64,000 nt of DNA from Puccinellia tenuiflora (taxonomy: Eukaryota; Streptophyta; Magnoliopsida; Poales; Poaceae): assembly GCA_012064385.1 (NCBI GenBank), contig QRDG01002514.1:1-64000 (forward strand), in the 5' to 3' direction. Below are positions 1 through 9,682 of this stretch, piece after piece; position 1 is the first letter of the stretch, and each line of letters begins with the position of its first letter. The position numbers and the translations under genes are program-made. The notes beneath the pieces are model-generated. The model did no database searches. It was given only the letters and a program-made list of their open reading frames with translations, and was not told the origin of the DNA.

Positions 1-573
1 CCGTTTTGCCCGACTCCGGCTCTTTGAAAGGCGTTTTCCAGTTCCTCAGGCAGAGAAGTACTAGGCGCCAAACCTGTTTTAGATTAATCCAAGTAACCTT
101 GTTAAAGACAAGATTATTGTTATTATTCCAGATACTCCAAAGAATAGCTGAAGACACTACATTAAAATGCATGAAGATTTATTAAAGAGCCATTTAGATG
201 CAATGGATTCGAAATCAGTGATACGCACATCAAAATTTTCAAAGAAATCATCCCACGGCTCTGTAACCACAATGCATTCGAAAAAGAGATGTTTAACATA
301 TTCAATCTCTTTGCAAAGTTCACATCCCAAGGGTTTGGCTATTCCTCTAACTATATCTTATTTTGAGAAAATAACCAAAGAAAATCTTGAATTCTGGAGG
401 GTAATTTGAGTCTGGACACCTCTAAAGTTGACTAAGGTATACATAGAGCTAGAAGAATAAATTCCTTTTGATTCATGTTTCAAAAAAAATCAATTTGAGT
501 ATGAAGAAAATTAAAGGGCCAATCCTCAGTTTGCGGGGAGAAATACCAAAGCTAGGTTAGTCATGACAACTCA
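1..573 (-). pseudogene. Old LINE reverse-transcriptase C-terminal remnant (zf-RVT region), interrupted
   Basis: Read on the minus strand, this stretch gives the C-terminal part of a plant LINE (non-LTR retrotransposon) polyprotein. Visible pieces are a zinc-finger-like segment reading CELCKEIEYVKHLFFEC, and further on SAILWSIWNNNNNLVFN, the usual W-x-x-W-rich tail. Stops and frame changes are present, so it is dead. It runs off the left edge of the window. The same element continues to the right of the younger LINE insertion, at about 2379-2410. Its reverse-transcriptase core is not in the window. Family assignment is by motif resemblance only. Confidence 0.7.
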
Positions 574-588
574 ATAAAATCGCGCATG

Positions 589-2363
589 TTTTTTTTTTTT
601 TTGATAAAAGAGAGTCCCCCCTCCGATTTCATTTAATAGAAACCACAGTAGTCTTTTTGTGCTAAACAAAAGTAAAAAAGGAAAATGTAAAGAAGGACAT
701 TAAGCAAACTCATCTCCCCTACATCCCAGGGGGAGTGGAGAATGAACTTTTAACCTGACCTACAGCAAAAGCTGGGAGCAACTCCACATCAAGAGCCTCT
801 TACGACGCCAAGGCAGAGACACACTTTTTTACATGATTGAAAGAAACATAGGGAAAGAAAACTTCTCGAACTTCCTCTTCAAAGATCTTTGGCCTCCCCA
901 CCAGCTCACGCAGCAATCCTGAGAGTTCCAGTTTGCCAGCCTCGCGACGCGCTGAAGACTTCACTTGCTACCTGCTCGAGCAGTTTTGCCCCCCACATCA
1001 GCTCCTCTCTGCTTCCCTGTTTTGGCTGCAATACAGCCCACGAGTTAATTAGTTGAGAAACCCTATGTATTATGACAAAGGTATCATGAATCTTCTTATT
1101 CTCAAAACATATTTCATTCCGAGCATTCCATATGGCCCATAGGAATGCTGCTATACCAACGATTATCAAACTTTTCTTTTTTTTTAACAAATCTCCTCAA
1201 CCATCCTCCGAATAGGTCTTGTACAGATTCAGGTTTTCTTCCAACATTAAAGGCACACAACATAATGCTCCATATCAATTTAGCAACCGAACAAGATATG
1301 AAAAGATGATCTGTTGACTCCACACCTCCACAAAAATGAAAATTAGCCGATCCTTTCCATCCCCTCCTTATCAGATTCACTTTTGTAAGAATACTGTTTC
1401 TTAACGAGAGCCATATGCTTTTTTTTATTTTCTGAGGGATTTTTTATTTCCACATAAATTTATGTGGGTAACAAATGCCATTTAACATCATTTTTCTGTA
1501 TAAAGACTTGACCGAAAAAATTCCATTTTCAGTCAAAGTCCACGTAATTTTATCCTTCCCCTGGACTGGCCGAATATCATTACACATGTCTTTGATATAA
1601 TTCCAAGTTTGAAGAGTATCGCCCCACAATGTCCTACGAAAGGTCACTGTGTCCCATCCATTATTTAGGATATCAGCCACCAAAATATTTTTCTTTCTGC
1701 AGATTCCATATATTCTAGGGAAACTCTTTTTTAATGGTTTGTCTCCTACCCACCAATCCTCCCAAAACCTGGTGTTTTTACCATCCCCAATATGTTTCCG
1801 ACAAAAACTGTAAAAGATATTTTTTACATCTAACACGCCAGCCCAGAACTGAGAGTCGCCGGGTCTGCGTTTAGCAGCAGAAATGCAACCATTCTGAAGA
1901 TATTTACTTTTAATCACATTTTGCCAAAGCCCTTCTTCAGTCTCAAGTTTCCATAGCCATTTGGCTAACAGAGCCTGATTCATTACATCAATATTCAACA
2001 CACCCAGTCCCCCTGGTCCTTAGGTTGGCATACAACCGACCATTTAACCAAATGATATTTCTTCTTATCTTTATCTTCTTGCAGATTAGCTTAGATCGAT
2101 AAAAATCAATCCTTTTTCGCACCCCAACCGGAATTCTATAGAATGACATCATATAAATGGGCATATTAGTTAAGCATGTTTGGACTAACGTGGTACTCCC
2201 CGCAATGTTTAAAAGTCTCCCTTGCCAGCCAGCACATTTATTTGCCACCTTATTCTCCACCTTCCCCCATTCTTTGTTTCTAATTCTAATCTTGTTTAAG
2301 GGAGTGCCTAAATAACTCATAGGCAAAACCCCATTCGAGCAAGTAAAAATTTCCTTGTAGTTG
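589..2363 (-). mobile_element. Younger 5'-truncated LINE with poly-A tail and 15-bp TSD
   Basis: The insertion is bounded by identical 15-bp copies of ataaaatcgcgcatg at 574-588 and 2364-2378. A 14-nt T run directly follows the left copy (589-602), which is the poly-A tail of a minus-strand element. The coding part is readable in pieces: 2377-1988 (end of the reverse-transcriptase domain, with LPMSYLGTPL and WQGRLLNIAG), 2001-1444 (thumb and connection, with FWEDWWVGD), and 1380-906 (zf-RVT, with FHFCGGVESTDHLFISC). These lie in different frames, so the copy carries frameshifts. It is 5'-truncated inside the reverse-transcriptase domain, as is usual for LINEs. The exact TSD suggests a younger age than the host LINE it landed in. 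Confidence 0.88.
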
Positions 2364-2444
2364 ATAAAATCGCGCATGTACAGATCAAGTTGCTCATTCC
2401 GCGTTAACTTTTCTGAACACTAGTTGATGAAAATGTCAGTGGTA

Positions 2445-2527
2445 GCCAACAATGGTATTTGAACAGATTTCTTTTTGAAGCTAGGACTGAACAAATACTC
2501 CTGCAGCCTGTAACCATTGCGCCATTT
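2445..2527 (-). other. tRNA-like head, SINE candidate
   Basis: On the minus strand there is an A-box-like TGGCGCAATGG (2514-2524) and a B-box-like GTTCAAATACC (2454-2464) about 50 bp apart. This is the spacing of an RNA polymerase III internal promoter in a tRNA-derived SINE. I see no clear cloverleaf, poly-A tail or target duplication, so this may be a degraded SINE head or chance. Confidence 0.3.
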
Positions 2528-3024
2528 TTCTTCCGACTCAAACTATTTATCATTTCCCCCCGCCATTTCTACCCGTTCCCTCTTGGCTAGACATGTCTGC
2601 CAGTCTGGACGCCGGATGGAAGACGATGGCAAAGGGCAAAGCCTGTCTTAACGCTGATGATAAGGTTATCGTGCCCGGAGAAGAAAAATGAGAATACTTG
2701 TACCAGAGCTGAGCGCATTGGCCCATAGAGACACATCGTTGCACTACATGTTTGGGACGATTCCAGGCCTCCACGGTCGACATATGAAAAGTGAGGCTGG
2801 CTGGCTGCACGGCCCATGAACTATCTATCATTTGCCCCATCTCTTCAACAAAAAATAAAAACTTTAGAATCGAAAAATATCCACATTTATAATTTGAAAC
2901 TTCGAATTCAAGGTTTCGAGTTGCGCTCACAGACCTCCTACGTTCTCGCCCAGGTGCCCGTACAAATGCAGGTGCTCTCGGGATAGGATTCAGATGACTT
3001 ATGTTCTCTTGTCTAGAACAGACA
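2528..3024. other. Intergenic, nothing recognised
   Basis: Between the SINE-like head and the Stowaway MITE I see no gene. The minus-strand open frames at 2550-2930 have no recognisable domain and biased composition, and are taken as chance. Confidence 0.5.
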
Positions 3025-3341
3025 TACTCCCTCCGCTCGCGAATAAGTGTACTTCTAGGTTTTATTCCGAATCAAATATTTTAAATTTTGACCAACTTTA
3101 CAGAAAAATTTAGAAACATCTATGACACTAAATTAGTATCACTTGACGCGTCTTGAAATAAAGTCTCAGAATATATCAATATTATATCACATGTAAAAGC
3201 TAAACTCTCTTTTCTATCTTAATGAATGAGAAGGCAAGCCTCGTTCAAATGTTGCTACTCTTTTTTAGAACATTGGTCAAAGTTTTAAAAGTTTGACGTA
3301 AGATAAAATCTTGAAGTACACTTAATCTCGGACGGAGGTAG
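3025..3341. mobile_element. Stowaway-type MITE (Tc1/mariner)
   Basis: The element starts ctccctccg at 3027 and ends cggaggtag near 3341. Its ends are inverted repeats of about 35 bp: the left end continues into aagtgtacttctagg and the right end, reverse-complemented, into aagtgtacttcaag. A TA dinucleotide stands at both borders, as expected for Tc1/mariner-type insertion. It lies about 780 bp upstream of the kinase start codon, a common place for Stowaway elements in grasses. There is no coding capacity. Confidence 0.85.
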
Positions 3342-4123
3342 TACTCCATTCTGTAGGGTATTTGGAGCACGTGCCTAGGCTGATTGACGTTTAACTGGAT
3401 ATAGAATTTAATTTCCAGCGAGAAAAGGAGAGACAGGATTACAGGAGCGGTATTCTATCCGATAATAATGGACCGGGACATGGCCCAGCAATAACTCCGG
3501 CCCGTGCCCATGCCGGACCACTTCTCATCCATCGCCTCCAGGGCCCTGACTAGTAGGCCTCATCGGTCGACCGCCCACCGATCCGTCGCCGTTTGCTTTT
3601 CACCGCATACGGTTTCCATTCCAATGCCCATGCCGCTCGCGTCGTGCTCTCGCCGTTGCGTCAGCGTCACCGCATACCCTCCAGGGTCCAGGCGGCCTCC
3701 ACACCTCTACTGTCCGATCCGGAAACAACGGCCAGTGGCGGTTCTCAGATCCGCAAGCTCCGCGGTATTTATCCCCCGCGCGCGCCGCGGACTCGAAGCT
3801 CCACGGAAAACCTGTTTCGTGTCTCACGCCGCCGGTAACCGACGTCGTCGACGTCAGCCCTTTCGTGTCCCTCTTCTCCACTACTCCCCTCTCTCAACTG
3901 GCCGGTGGTTTCTTGGGAATGCGGAGCAATGTGGAGGATCACGCCCACTGACCTCGCCGGCAAGCATAGCCTACGCGGCGGCCGCAACTGCCACCGCAAG
4001 CACGTCGAGGACGGGTAGATCATCGTGCATCCTCTCGGTCGCCGGCCGGTCTAGTGCAAGATTTGAGATTCAGGTGTTGTCGATCCGGCCCAGAAGGAGG
4101 GAGAGGGAGGCGGCGGCAACAGA
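3342..4123 (+). promoter_or_regulatory. Upstream region and likely 5' leader of the CIPK gene
   Basis: The 780 bp before the kinase ATG become steadily more GC-rich, as is typical for grass promoters and leaders. A weak TATA-like tatttat lies at 3766-3772, about 350 bp before the start codon, followed by a CT-rich stretch. A long open frame (3504-4262) passes through this region into the gene in another frame. It looks like GC-driven open frame rather than protein: it is Arg/Pro/Ser-rich and has no domain. The transcription start is not determined. Confidence 0.35.
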
Positions 4124-5474
4124 ATGGCGGATGCGGCGGCGGAGGGGAAGTCCAAGAACGTGCTGCAGGGTCGGTACGAGCTGGGGCGGGTGCTGGGGCA
4201 CGGAAACTTCGGGCGGGTGCACGCGGCGCGTGACCTGCGCACGGGCCGCGGCGTGGCGGTGAAGGTGGTGGCCAAGGACAAGGTGGAGCGCGCCGGGATG
4301 GTGGAGCAGATCAAGCGGGAGATCGCGGTGATGAAGATGGTCTCCCACCCCAACATCGTCGAGCTGCACGAGGTGATGGCCACGCGCTCCAAGATCTACC
4401 TCGCCCTGGAGCTCGTCCGCGGCGGCGAGCTCTTCGCGCGGATCTCCCGCGCCGGCCGCCTCCGGGAGGACGTCGCGCGTCGGTACTTCCGCCAGCTCAT
4501 CTCCACCGTCGACTTCTGCCACGGCCGCGGCGTGTACCACCGCGACCTCAAGCCCGAGAACCTGCTCCTGGACGAGGCCGGCAACCTCAAGGTCGCCGAC
4601 TTCGGGCTCAGCGCGCTCGCCGGCCACGCGCGCCCCGACGGGCTCCTCCACACCGCGTGCGGCACTCCCTCGTACGTGGCCCCCCGAGGTGCTGGGCGGG
4701 AACGGCTACGACGGCGCCAAGGCCGACATCTGGTCCTGCGGCGTCATCCTCTACGTGCTCCTCGTCGGCGCCCTGCCGTTCCAGGACGAGAACCTCATGT
4801 CCATGTACCGCAAGATGCAGCGCGGCGACTTCCTCTGCCCGTCGTGGGTCTCCAGGGACGCCCGGAAGCTGATCGGCAGGCTGCTCGACCCCAACCCGAG
4901 CAGCCGCATTGCAGTCGCCGGCCTAATCGAGTCGCCGTGGTTCAAGAAGACGTCGCTCATTCCGGGCTCCGTCGGGGAGCCGCCCGCGCCAACGGCGGCC
5001 GCGCGCGAGGACAAGGACAAGGACGAGCCCCCCGAGGCGCTGAACGCCTTCCACCTGATCTCCCTCTCGGCAGGGTTCGACCTGTCGCCGCTGTTCGACC
5101 AGGAGCCATCGTCGGCCGGGCGCGGGGCCGGGGCGCGGGAGGGCGCCATGCGGTTCGCGACGCGGGAGCCGGCGAGCGGCGTGATCTCGCGGCTGGAGGG
5201 CCTGGCGACGGGCGGGGCGATGCGCGTGACGAAGAGCGGCGCGCGCGGGGTGCGGCTGGAGGGGGCCGAGCGCGGGCGCAAGGGGCGGCTGGGCGTGGCG
5301 GCGGAGTTCTTCAGCGTGGCACCGTCGGTGCTGGTGGTGGACGTGAAGAAGGACGGCGGGGACACGATGGAGTACCGGTCCTTCTGCAGCGACGAGCTCA
5401 GGCCGGCGCTCGAGGACATCGTCTGGGCCGCCGGGGCCGCCACCGGTGACCCACCCGCCGCCGCCGCCATCTGA
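4124..5474 (+). CDS. CIPK: CBL-interacting protein kinase (CIPK/SnRK3), single frameshift in a C-run
   Basis: CIPKs are Ser/Thr kinases activated by calcineurin-B-like calcium sensors. They act on ion transporters and stress targets at membranes and in the cytosol. The reading starts MADAAAEGK at 4124. Kinase landmarks are the glycine loop LGHGNFGRV (residues 24-32), ATP-binding K47, catalytic HRDLKPEN with D141, and DFG with D159. The frame then breaks in the APE motif: the C-run 4680-4685 has six Cs where GCC CCC GAG needs five. Downstream, in the +1 frame, it continues through the GGNGYDGAKADIWSCGV segment. The CBL-binding NAF motif NAFHLISLSAGFDLSPLFD follows (near residue 307), then a phosphatase-interaction region, ending at 5474. 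Corrected length is about 449 residues, normal for the family. The gene is intronless, like one of the two CIPK clades. It is either a sequencing or assembly error or a very recent pseudogene; the rest is intact. The member number is not assigned. Confidence 0.93.
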
Positions 5475-6986
5475 CGTCGCTGTCGTACGTCCGCGCATCC
5501 CCATTATTGCGCCTGCACCCTGCACGTCGCTGTTGCTATCCGGCGGGCAGGTGTGCATTATTGTTCGGCAGTCGAAGTTGATGGGCTGCTGGTGTATGGT
5601 TCAATGGTTGTAGCAGCAGTAGTAGTAGTTGGCTGGTGTTTGCGCGCGGGAGCAAGACAGAATCGGCGCCAAGGGATGTGTTGTGCTGTCTGCGTCTGCC
5701 ATTATTTGCTCTCAATCGTTTCAGTAACAGTATGTTGTTTTCGTTGAAATCATGAAGCGTGCGTGCGTCCATATTTTCCACGGTGTTGATTCTTTCAACT
5801 GTGGTCTGTGGACTGCACTCAGCAACATGAGTTCCGGTGGCTGAAAGCTGCAGCCAATCTCCAGGACCTGGGTGGCCATGTATTGGAGCCTGACTGTTAG
5901 CTTCAACTAAATTTCTCCTAGATGCCGCATTCCTGTAACTGTGTCCAATGTCCGTGCTCACTTCAGTACATCCCCATATTACAGAAGTCCAAAGACTCAA
6001 ATTTGTCATAAGTTCAGAAACAATTTTCGTTTGGGCGACAATAAGATCCGTAGAATAGAATCACCCTGAGATCACGCCCTCGCAAGACCACAGACGCCAG
6101 CGATTCCTCTCAACGTCGCAGATACTGACATACTGTGGACGCACTCCGACTCCTAGAGGCTTCATGCGGCATGGGCAGCATTATTTGTGTCCTCTGCCTG
6201 TCCTGTTCAAACTCCTCAATCATACCGTGATCTAGCCAGGAAATAGGGTTCAATTATTGTACCCCCCTGGTGCATGAATGTATTTGGATTTGGTGGTGTG
6301 CTTCTTGAACAGTCGCTGGGTTGCAGTAGTCGCCACCTACCATTCGAAGGTGCGTGCTCCAGAACCAGCTGACGCCTTGATATGTCTTATCCATTCAACT
6401 GTTGGTGGCTGCATGGCGGGTGCCGCGTCGATTGGCCTCCGATGCGATGCGATGGGATGCGATGAGCGCAATTTTGCATGTATGACAATTGACAAACTCT
6501 AAGCCTGAAGCAACGCCAGGCAGGCATTGTTCATGATAAAATTAGGCCGTAAAATTCCTCCGCTGCTGGTGTAAACTACTACGATGGTTGCACCCCCTTT
6601 TGTCAAATTGTGCAGCAATGTCACAGCGGTGCGACTCGAGTTTTCTAACAGGTATCGAACTGTTTGCCTTGGGTAAAACTAGGCGAGGAGCGTGAGGAGA
6701 ACAAATATATCCTGGAGCGATTGCAGGGGTGGAAGAAGACGACACGTTCCGTTGATAGCAGGAGCCCACTGGCAGCCCATTCTAACAATGGGAGATAGGT
6801 AGGTCGGGCTAGGCCGAATCAGCCATTTTCCTTTATTCTCCTTTGCTAAGTCCAGCCCATTTGCGTACACTATAGCGCTCAGTGCTGCTTTTTTTTTTTT
6901 TGACAAATTGTGTGTACATGTGTGGAACTGTGGATAATGGCGCACACAGATTTTCTGGTTTGTATGGGCACTTGCATTTTTTAAAT
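5475..6986. other. CIPK 3' region and intergenic DNA, no gene recognised
   Basis: The first few hundred bases are probably the CIPK 3' UTR. Beyond that there is ordinary mixed-composition DNA with no domain-bearing frame. A T-run at 6891-6902 followed by gacaaattg could be the tail of a small minus-strand LINE fragment, but no coding part is visible. The minus-strand open frame at 5536-6009 has no recognisable motif and is treated as chance. Confidence 0.5.
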
Positions 6987-8318
6987 GGCGCGTGCTAGGC
7001 GTAGGTCGCACTAGTGCGCCCCGATCTAGGTCTCCTGCCCGGCCGTTCGATTATCACGGTGTTTGCGCGTCATACTTTTCTACCACGTGGTGGAGCCCAC
7101 TCAGCCACACGCTCATTGCTTCCCATCGTTGCCACATGAGCCCACTAGGTCGTACTCTCACTAGTACGTACGTATGCAGGTAGCAGCGAGACTAGCTCCC
7201 CAAGCTTGCATGCGGCGCTTGAAAAAGCCTAGCCAGGCTTTGCTAGCTGTCCTAGCTGCCCGTGCATGACTCAATAGTACAATTTTCTATTGCTATTATT
7301 TCACACATAAACTACACAGATATATATCATGATAATAGGCATCTGAAAAATAAAAAATAGATTAAAAAACACCAATAGATTTCAACTTGTAGAGCAAAAA
7401 ATTGTAACATTAAACCTTACGCCGTCGCAAAGGTGTACCATTGCAGCAAAAGGCTCACAACAAAATATCAAAACAATTTAAACAAAAACTCGAATATTAC
7501 AACAAAAAAAATTAGCCCGCGACAAAATATATACATTATTATAACAAATCGTCGCAACATTTTGAAAATTTTAATATTACAAAAAAGTGGTTAAACAATA
7601 TATTTATGCTGCAGATTGCTTTACAACAAAAACTCAAAAACAATTTCAACATAAATAAAAAACTACTACAAAAAAATTGTAACATATCATTGCAATATTT
7701 TGAAAAGAAATATTACAAAAGGTCGTTAAACAAAAAATATTTTTGCTGTAAATTACTTTGCAACAAAAATCACCAACGATTTCAACAAAAAGCAACATCT
7801 ATTACAACAAAAAAACATGTGTTTGTACCAATTAAAAGTGGATAAGAAACAAAATGTTTTGTCGCAGATTAATTTACAACAAAAATTGCCAACTATTTCG
7901 ACAAAAATCACACACTATTACAACAAAAAAACCTAGCAATAAAAAAGTGCTTAAACAACATTTTTTGTTGTAGATTTATTTGCAACAAAAGTCGAAATCT
8001 ATTTTAACAAGAATCACAAACTATTACACCAAAATACCTCGAAATAAAATAGTGGTTAAACAACAATTTTTGCTACAAATTTATTAATAATGAAAGTCAC
8101 CAACAAAAAATGGAAATCCATCCATTACAAATTTTAACAGTATCCATCCATTATCAATCACAAACTAGCTAGGTCCCAAAAGAAAGAAAAAAGCAACAGA
8201 CGCGGCGCGCGAAGACAACCACATGCGGGGCCACCATGTGAGCCAACGAGGGCACGGGAAATGCGAAGAGCACGTCGCGCTCCGCGAGCGACCTAGGAGT
8301 AGCGCGGATAGGTCGCCC
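6987..8318. mobile_element. Candidate non-autonomous TIR element (Mutator-like?) with AT-rich core
   Basis: The left end reads ggcgcgtgctaggcgtaggt and onward. The right end, reverse-complemented, reads gggcgacctatccgcgctac and then tcctaggtcgc. Both share a GC-rich inverted core around CTAGG...TAGGTCGC, and both are followed inward by GC-rich sequence with gagccc/ggctc blocks. The middle (about 7250-8160) is very AT-rich and repetitive. I could not fix a target duplication, so the borders are approximate. Long GC-rich inverted ends around an unrelated core fit a Mutator-like element, but this is inference. Confidence 0.4.
7590..8110. repeat. Degenerate tandem repeat, about 100-137 bp period
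   Basis: A recognisable block (tgctg-cagatt--tttacaacaaaaa-tc) recurs at about 7607, 7744, 7861, 7968 and 8070, so intervals fall from 137 to 102 bp. Each unit also holds a (t/c)tattacaacaaaaaaac segment and a gtggttaaacaa segment. Copies are strongly diverged. There is no coding potential. It forms the core of the candidate TIR element. Confidence 0.65.
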
Positions 8319-8417
8319 TATAATAAGCATTTTCCTTTTTAAATTCCTAAATGAACAGTATCTTGTGAAGCAGGTAGCAAAAATAAGATGTCAAATTTTA
8401 CCTTTGCCTTTTTCACA

Positions 8418-9682
8418 CACGTTGGTACCCTAGACGGTTGTTGATTTCTCGGAGTCTTGGTGGCTCACGGGATTTGTTGGGAGCCTCCAATTGTGGAGTG
8501 TGGCTCAACCTTGTTAGCTTCAGAGCTTTGGTAGCTACGAAGACATTGCCGGGAGCCACCAATTGAGTTGTGGTGTGTGCCTCGGCCTTGGGCATCGAGT
8601 CTTGGTGGCTCGGTGCATTTGGTGAAGACCCTCCAACTTGTGGAGTGAGCTTCATCCTTATAAAGGTTCTAGTTGTCAACCTCAACGGCAACATAGTGAC
8701 AAGTGCCTCGCCACATTGGTGGTAAGACACAACGAAGATACGGTGTGCCATATCAAGGCTACTCGGTGTTTCACATTGGTGAACACCGCGCCGCTCCAAC
8801 GGAGACTAGCTTCCATTGGGAAGTGAACTTCGGGATAAATCATCGTCTCCAAGTGCCTCGGTATTTCTATCCCCGAGCTTTCTTACTTATGCTATTTACT
8901 TTGTGATAGACATCGAGCTTAAATTCATATATCTTGCTATCACCTAGTTGATTATATTGCTTAGCATAAGTGTTGGTGCACATAGGTGAACCTAGCTAGT
9001 TTAGGTTTTGGCTTGATAAATTAAACGTTAGTTTTATTCCGCATTTATTCAAGTCTTAACCGTAATAATTTTAAATCGCCTATTCACCCCCCCTCTAGGC
9101 GACATCCGTGTCCTTTCAAGTGGCCACAGAAAAATCACCACCTGATTTTGATTTTTTTAAAAAACTTGCTTCACAAAATGGTTTACCTCGTACTACCTTT
9201 TCTGGTTTTCAACCCAAATGACCAAGTTCATGCCCATTTCTAGACATTTTTTCTCATTAGGATTGTATTTTGGTACATACATACCTCGTACCATGCAAAT
9301 AAACAATATGAAGGAACATGCCCACTTTTTACGAAAAAGTTTCATTTTTCATTTTTAAATGCCTAAAAGTAGGGTGCAATTCACCCACGACTTGGTATGA
9401 TTGAAGTGTGTGTGAAATGCCATATCGCACACGATTGTTGTGATCTAATCATGTTCGATATCATCACCCACCATAGAAAGGAAAAAGTCTATTTTAAACC
9501 CTGAACTCGTAGTGGTCCGGCGATTTGAACCTCGACGTCCAAATCCATGTCGTTTGTATCCTGAACTAACAAATCCCGGTCTAAATTGAACCCCGAGTGG
9601 TTTGCGCAACGGGAATTGTCGACGTGGCAAAGGATGGCCAGGATCAGTGGAGCCGTCCACTCCGGCTTGCTGTCCAGTTCGA
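8418..9682 (+). repeat. Upstream copy of a 1.26-kb duplication (LTR end + flank + MULE end)
   Basis: This segment matches 21397-22657 with only about a dozen differences in 1,265 bases, in direct orientation about 13 kb apart. It consists of the last 701 bp of the gag-only element's LTR (to ctttca at 9118), then the DNA that follows that LTR at the other site, then the first 200 bp of the MULE terminal inverted repeat (from 9480). It ends abruptly at 9682, where Gypsy sequence begins. The downstream copy is continuous with a complete LTR and a complete MULE, so it is the source and this is the derived copy. Confidence 0.92.

Noticed and set aside
3504..4262. Long plus-strand frame upstream of and overlapping the kinase start
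   Set aside because: Arg/Pro/Ser-rich, no domain, GC-driven, and overlaps a clear kinase frame. Treated as leader and promoter DNA.
4051..5558. Several long minus- and plus-strand frames overlapping the CIPK gene
   Set aside because: Shadows of high-GC coding sequence in other frames; no motifs.
8330..8417. An inverted copy of part of the DNA following the LTR (cctgcttcacaag versus cttgcttcacaa)
   Set aside because: The match is only about 20 bp with mismatches; too weak to claim a terminal inverted repeat.
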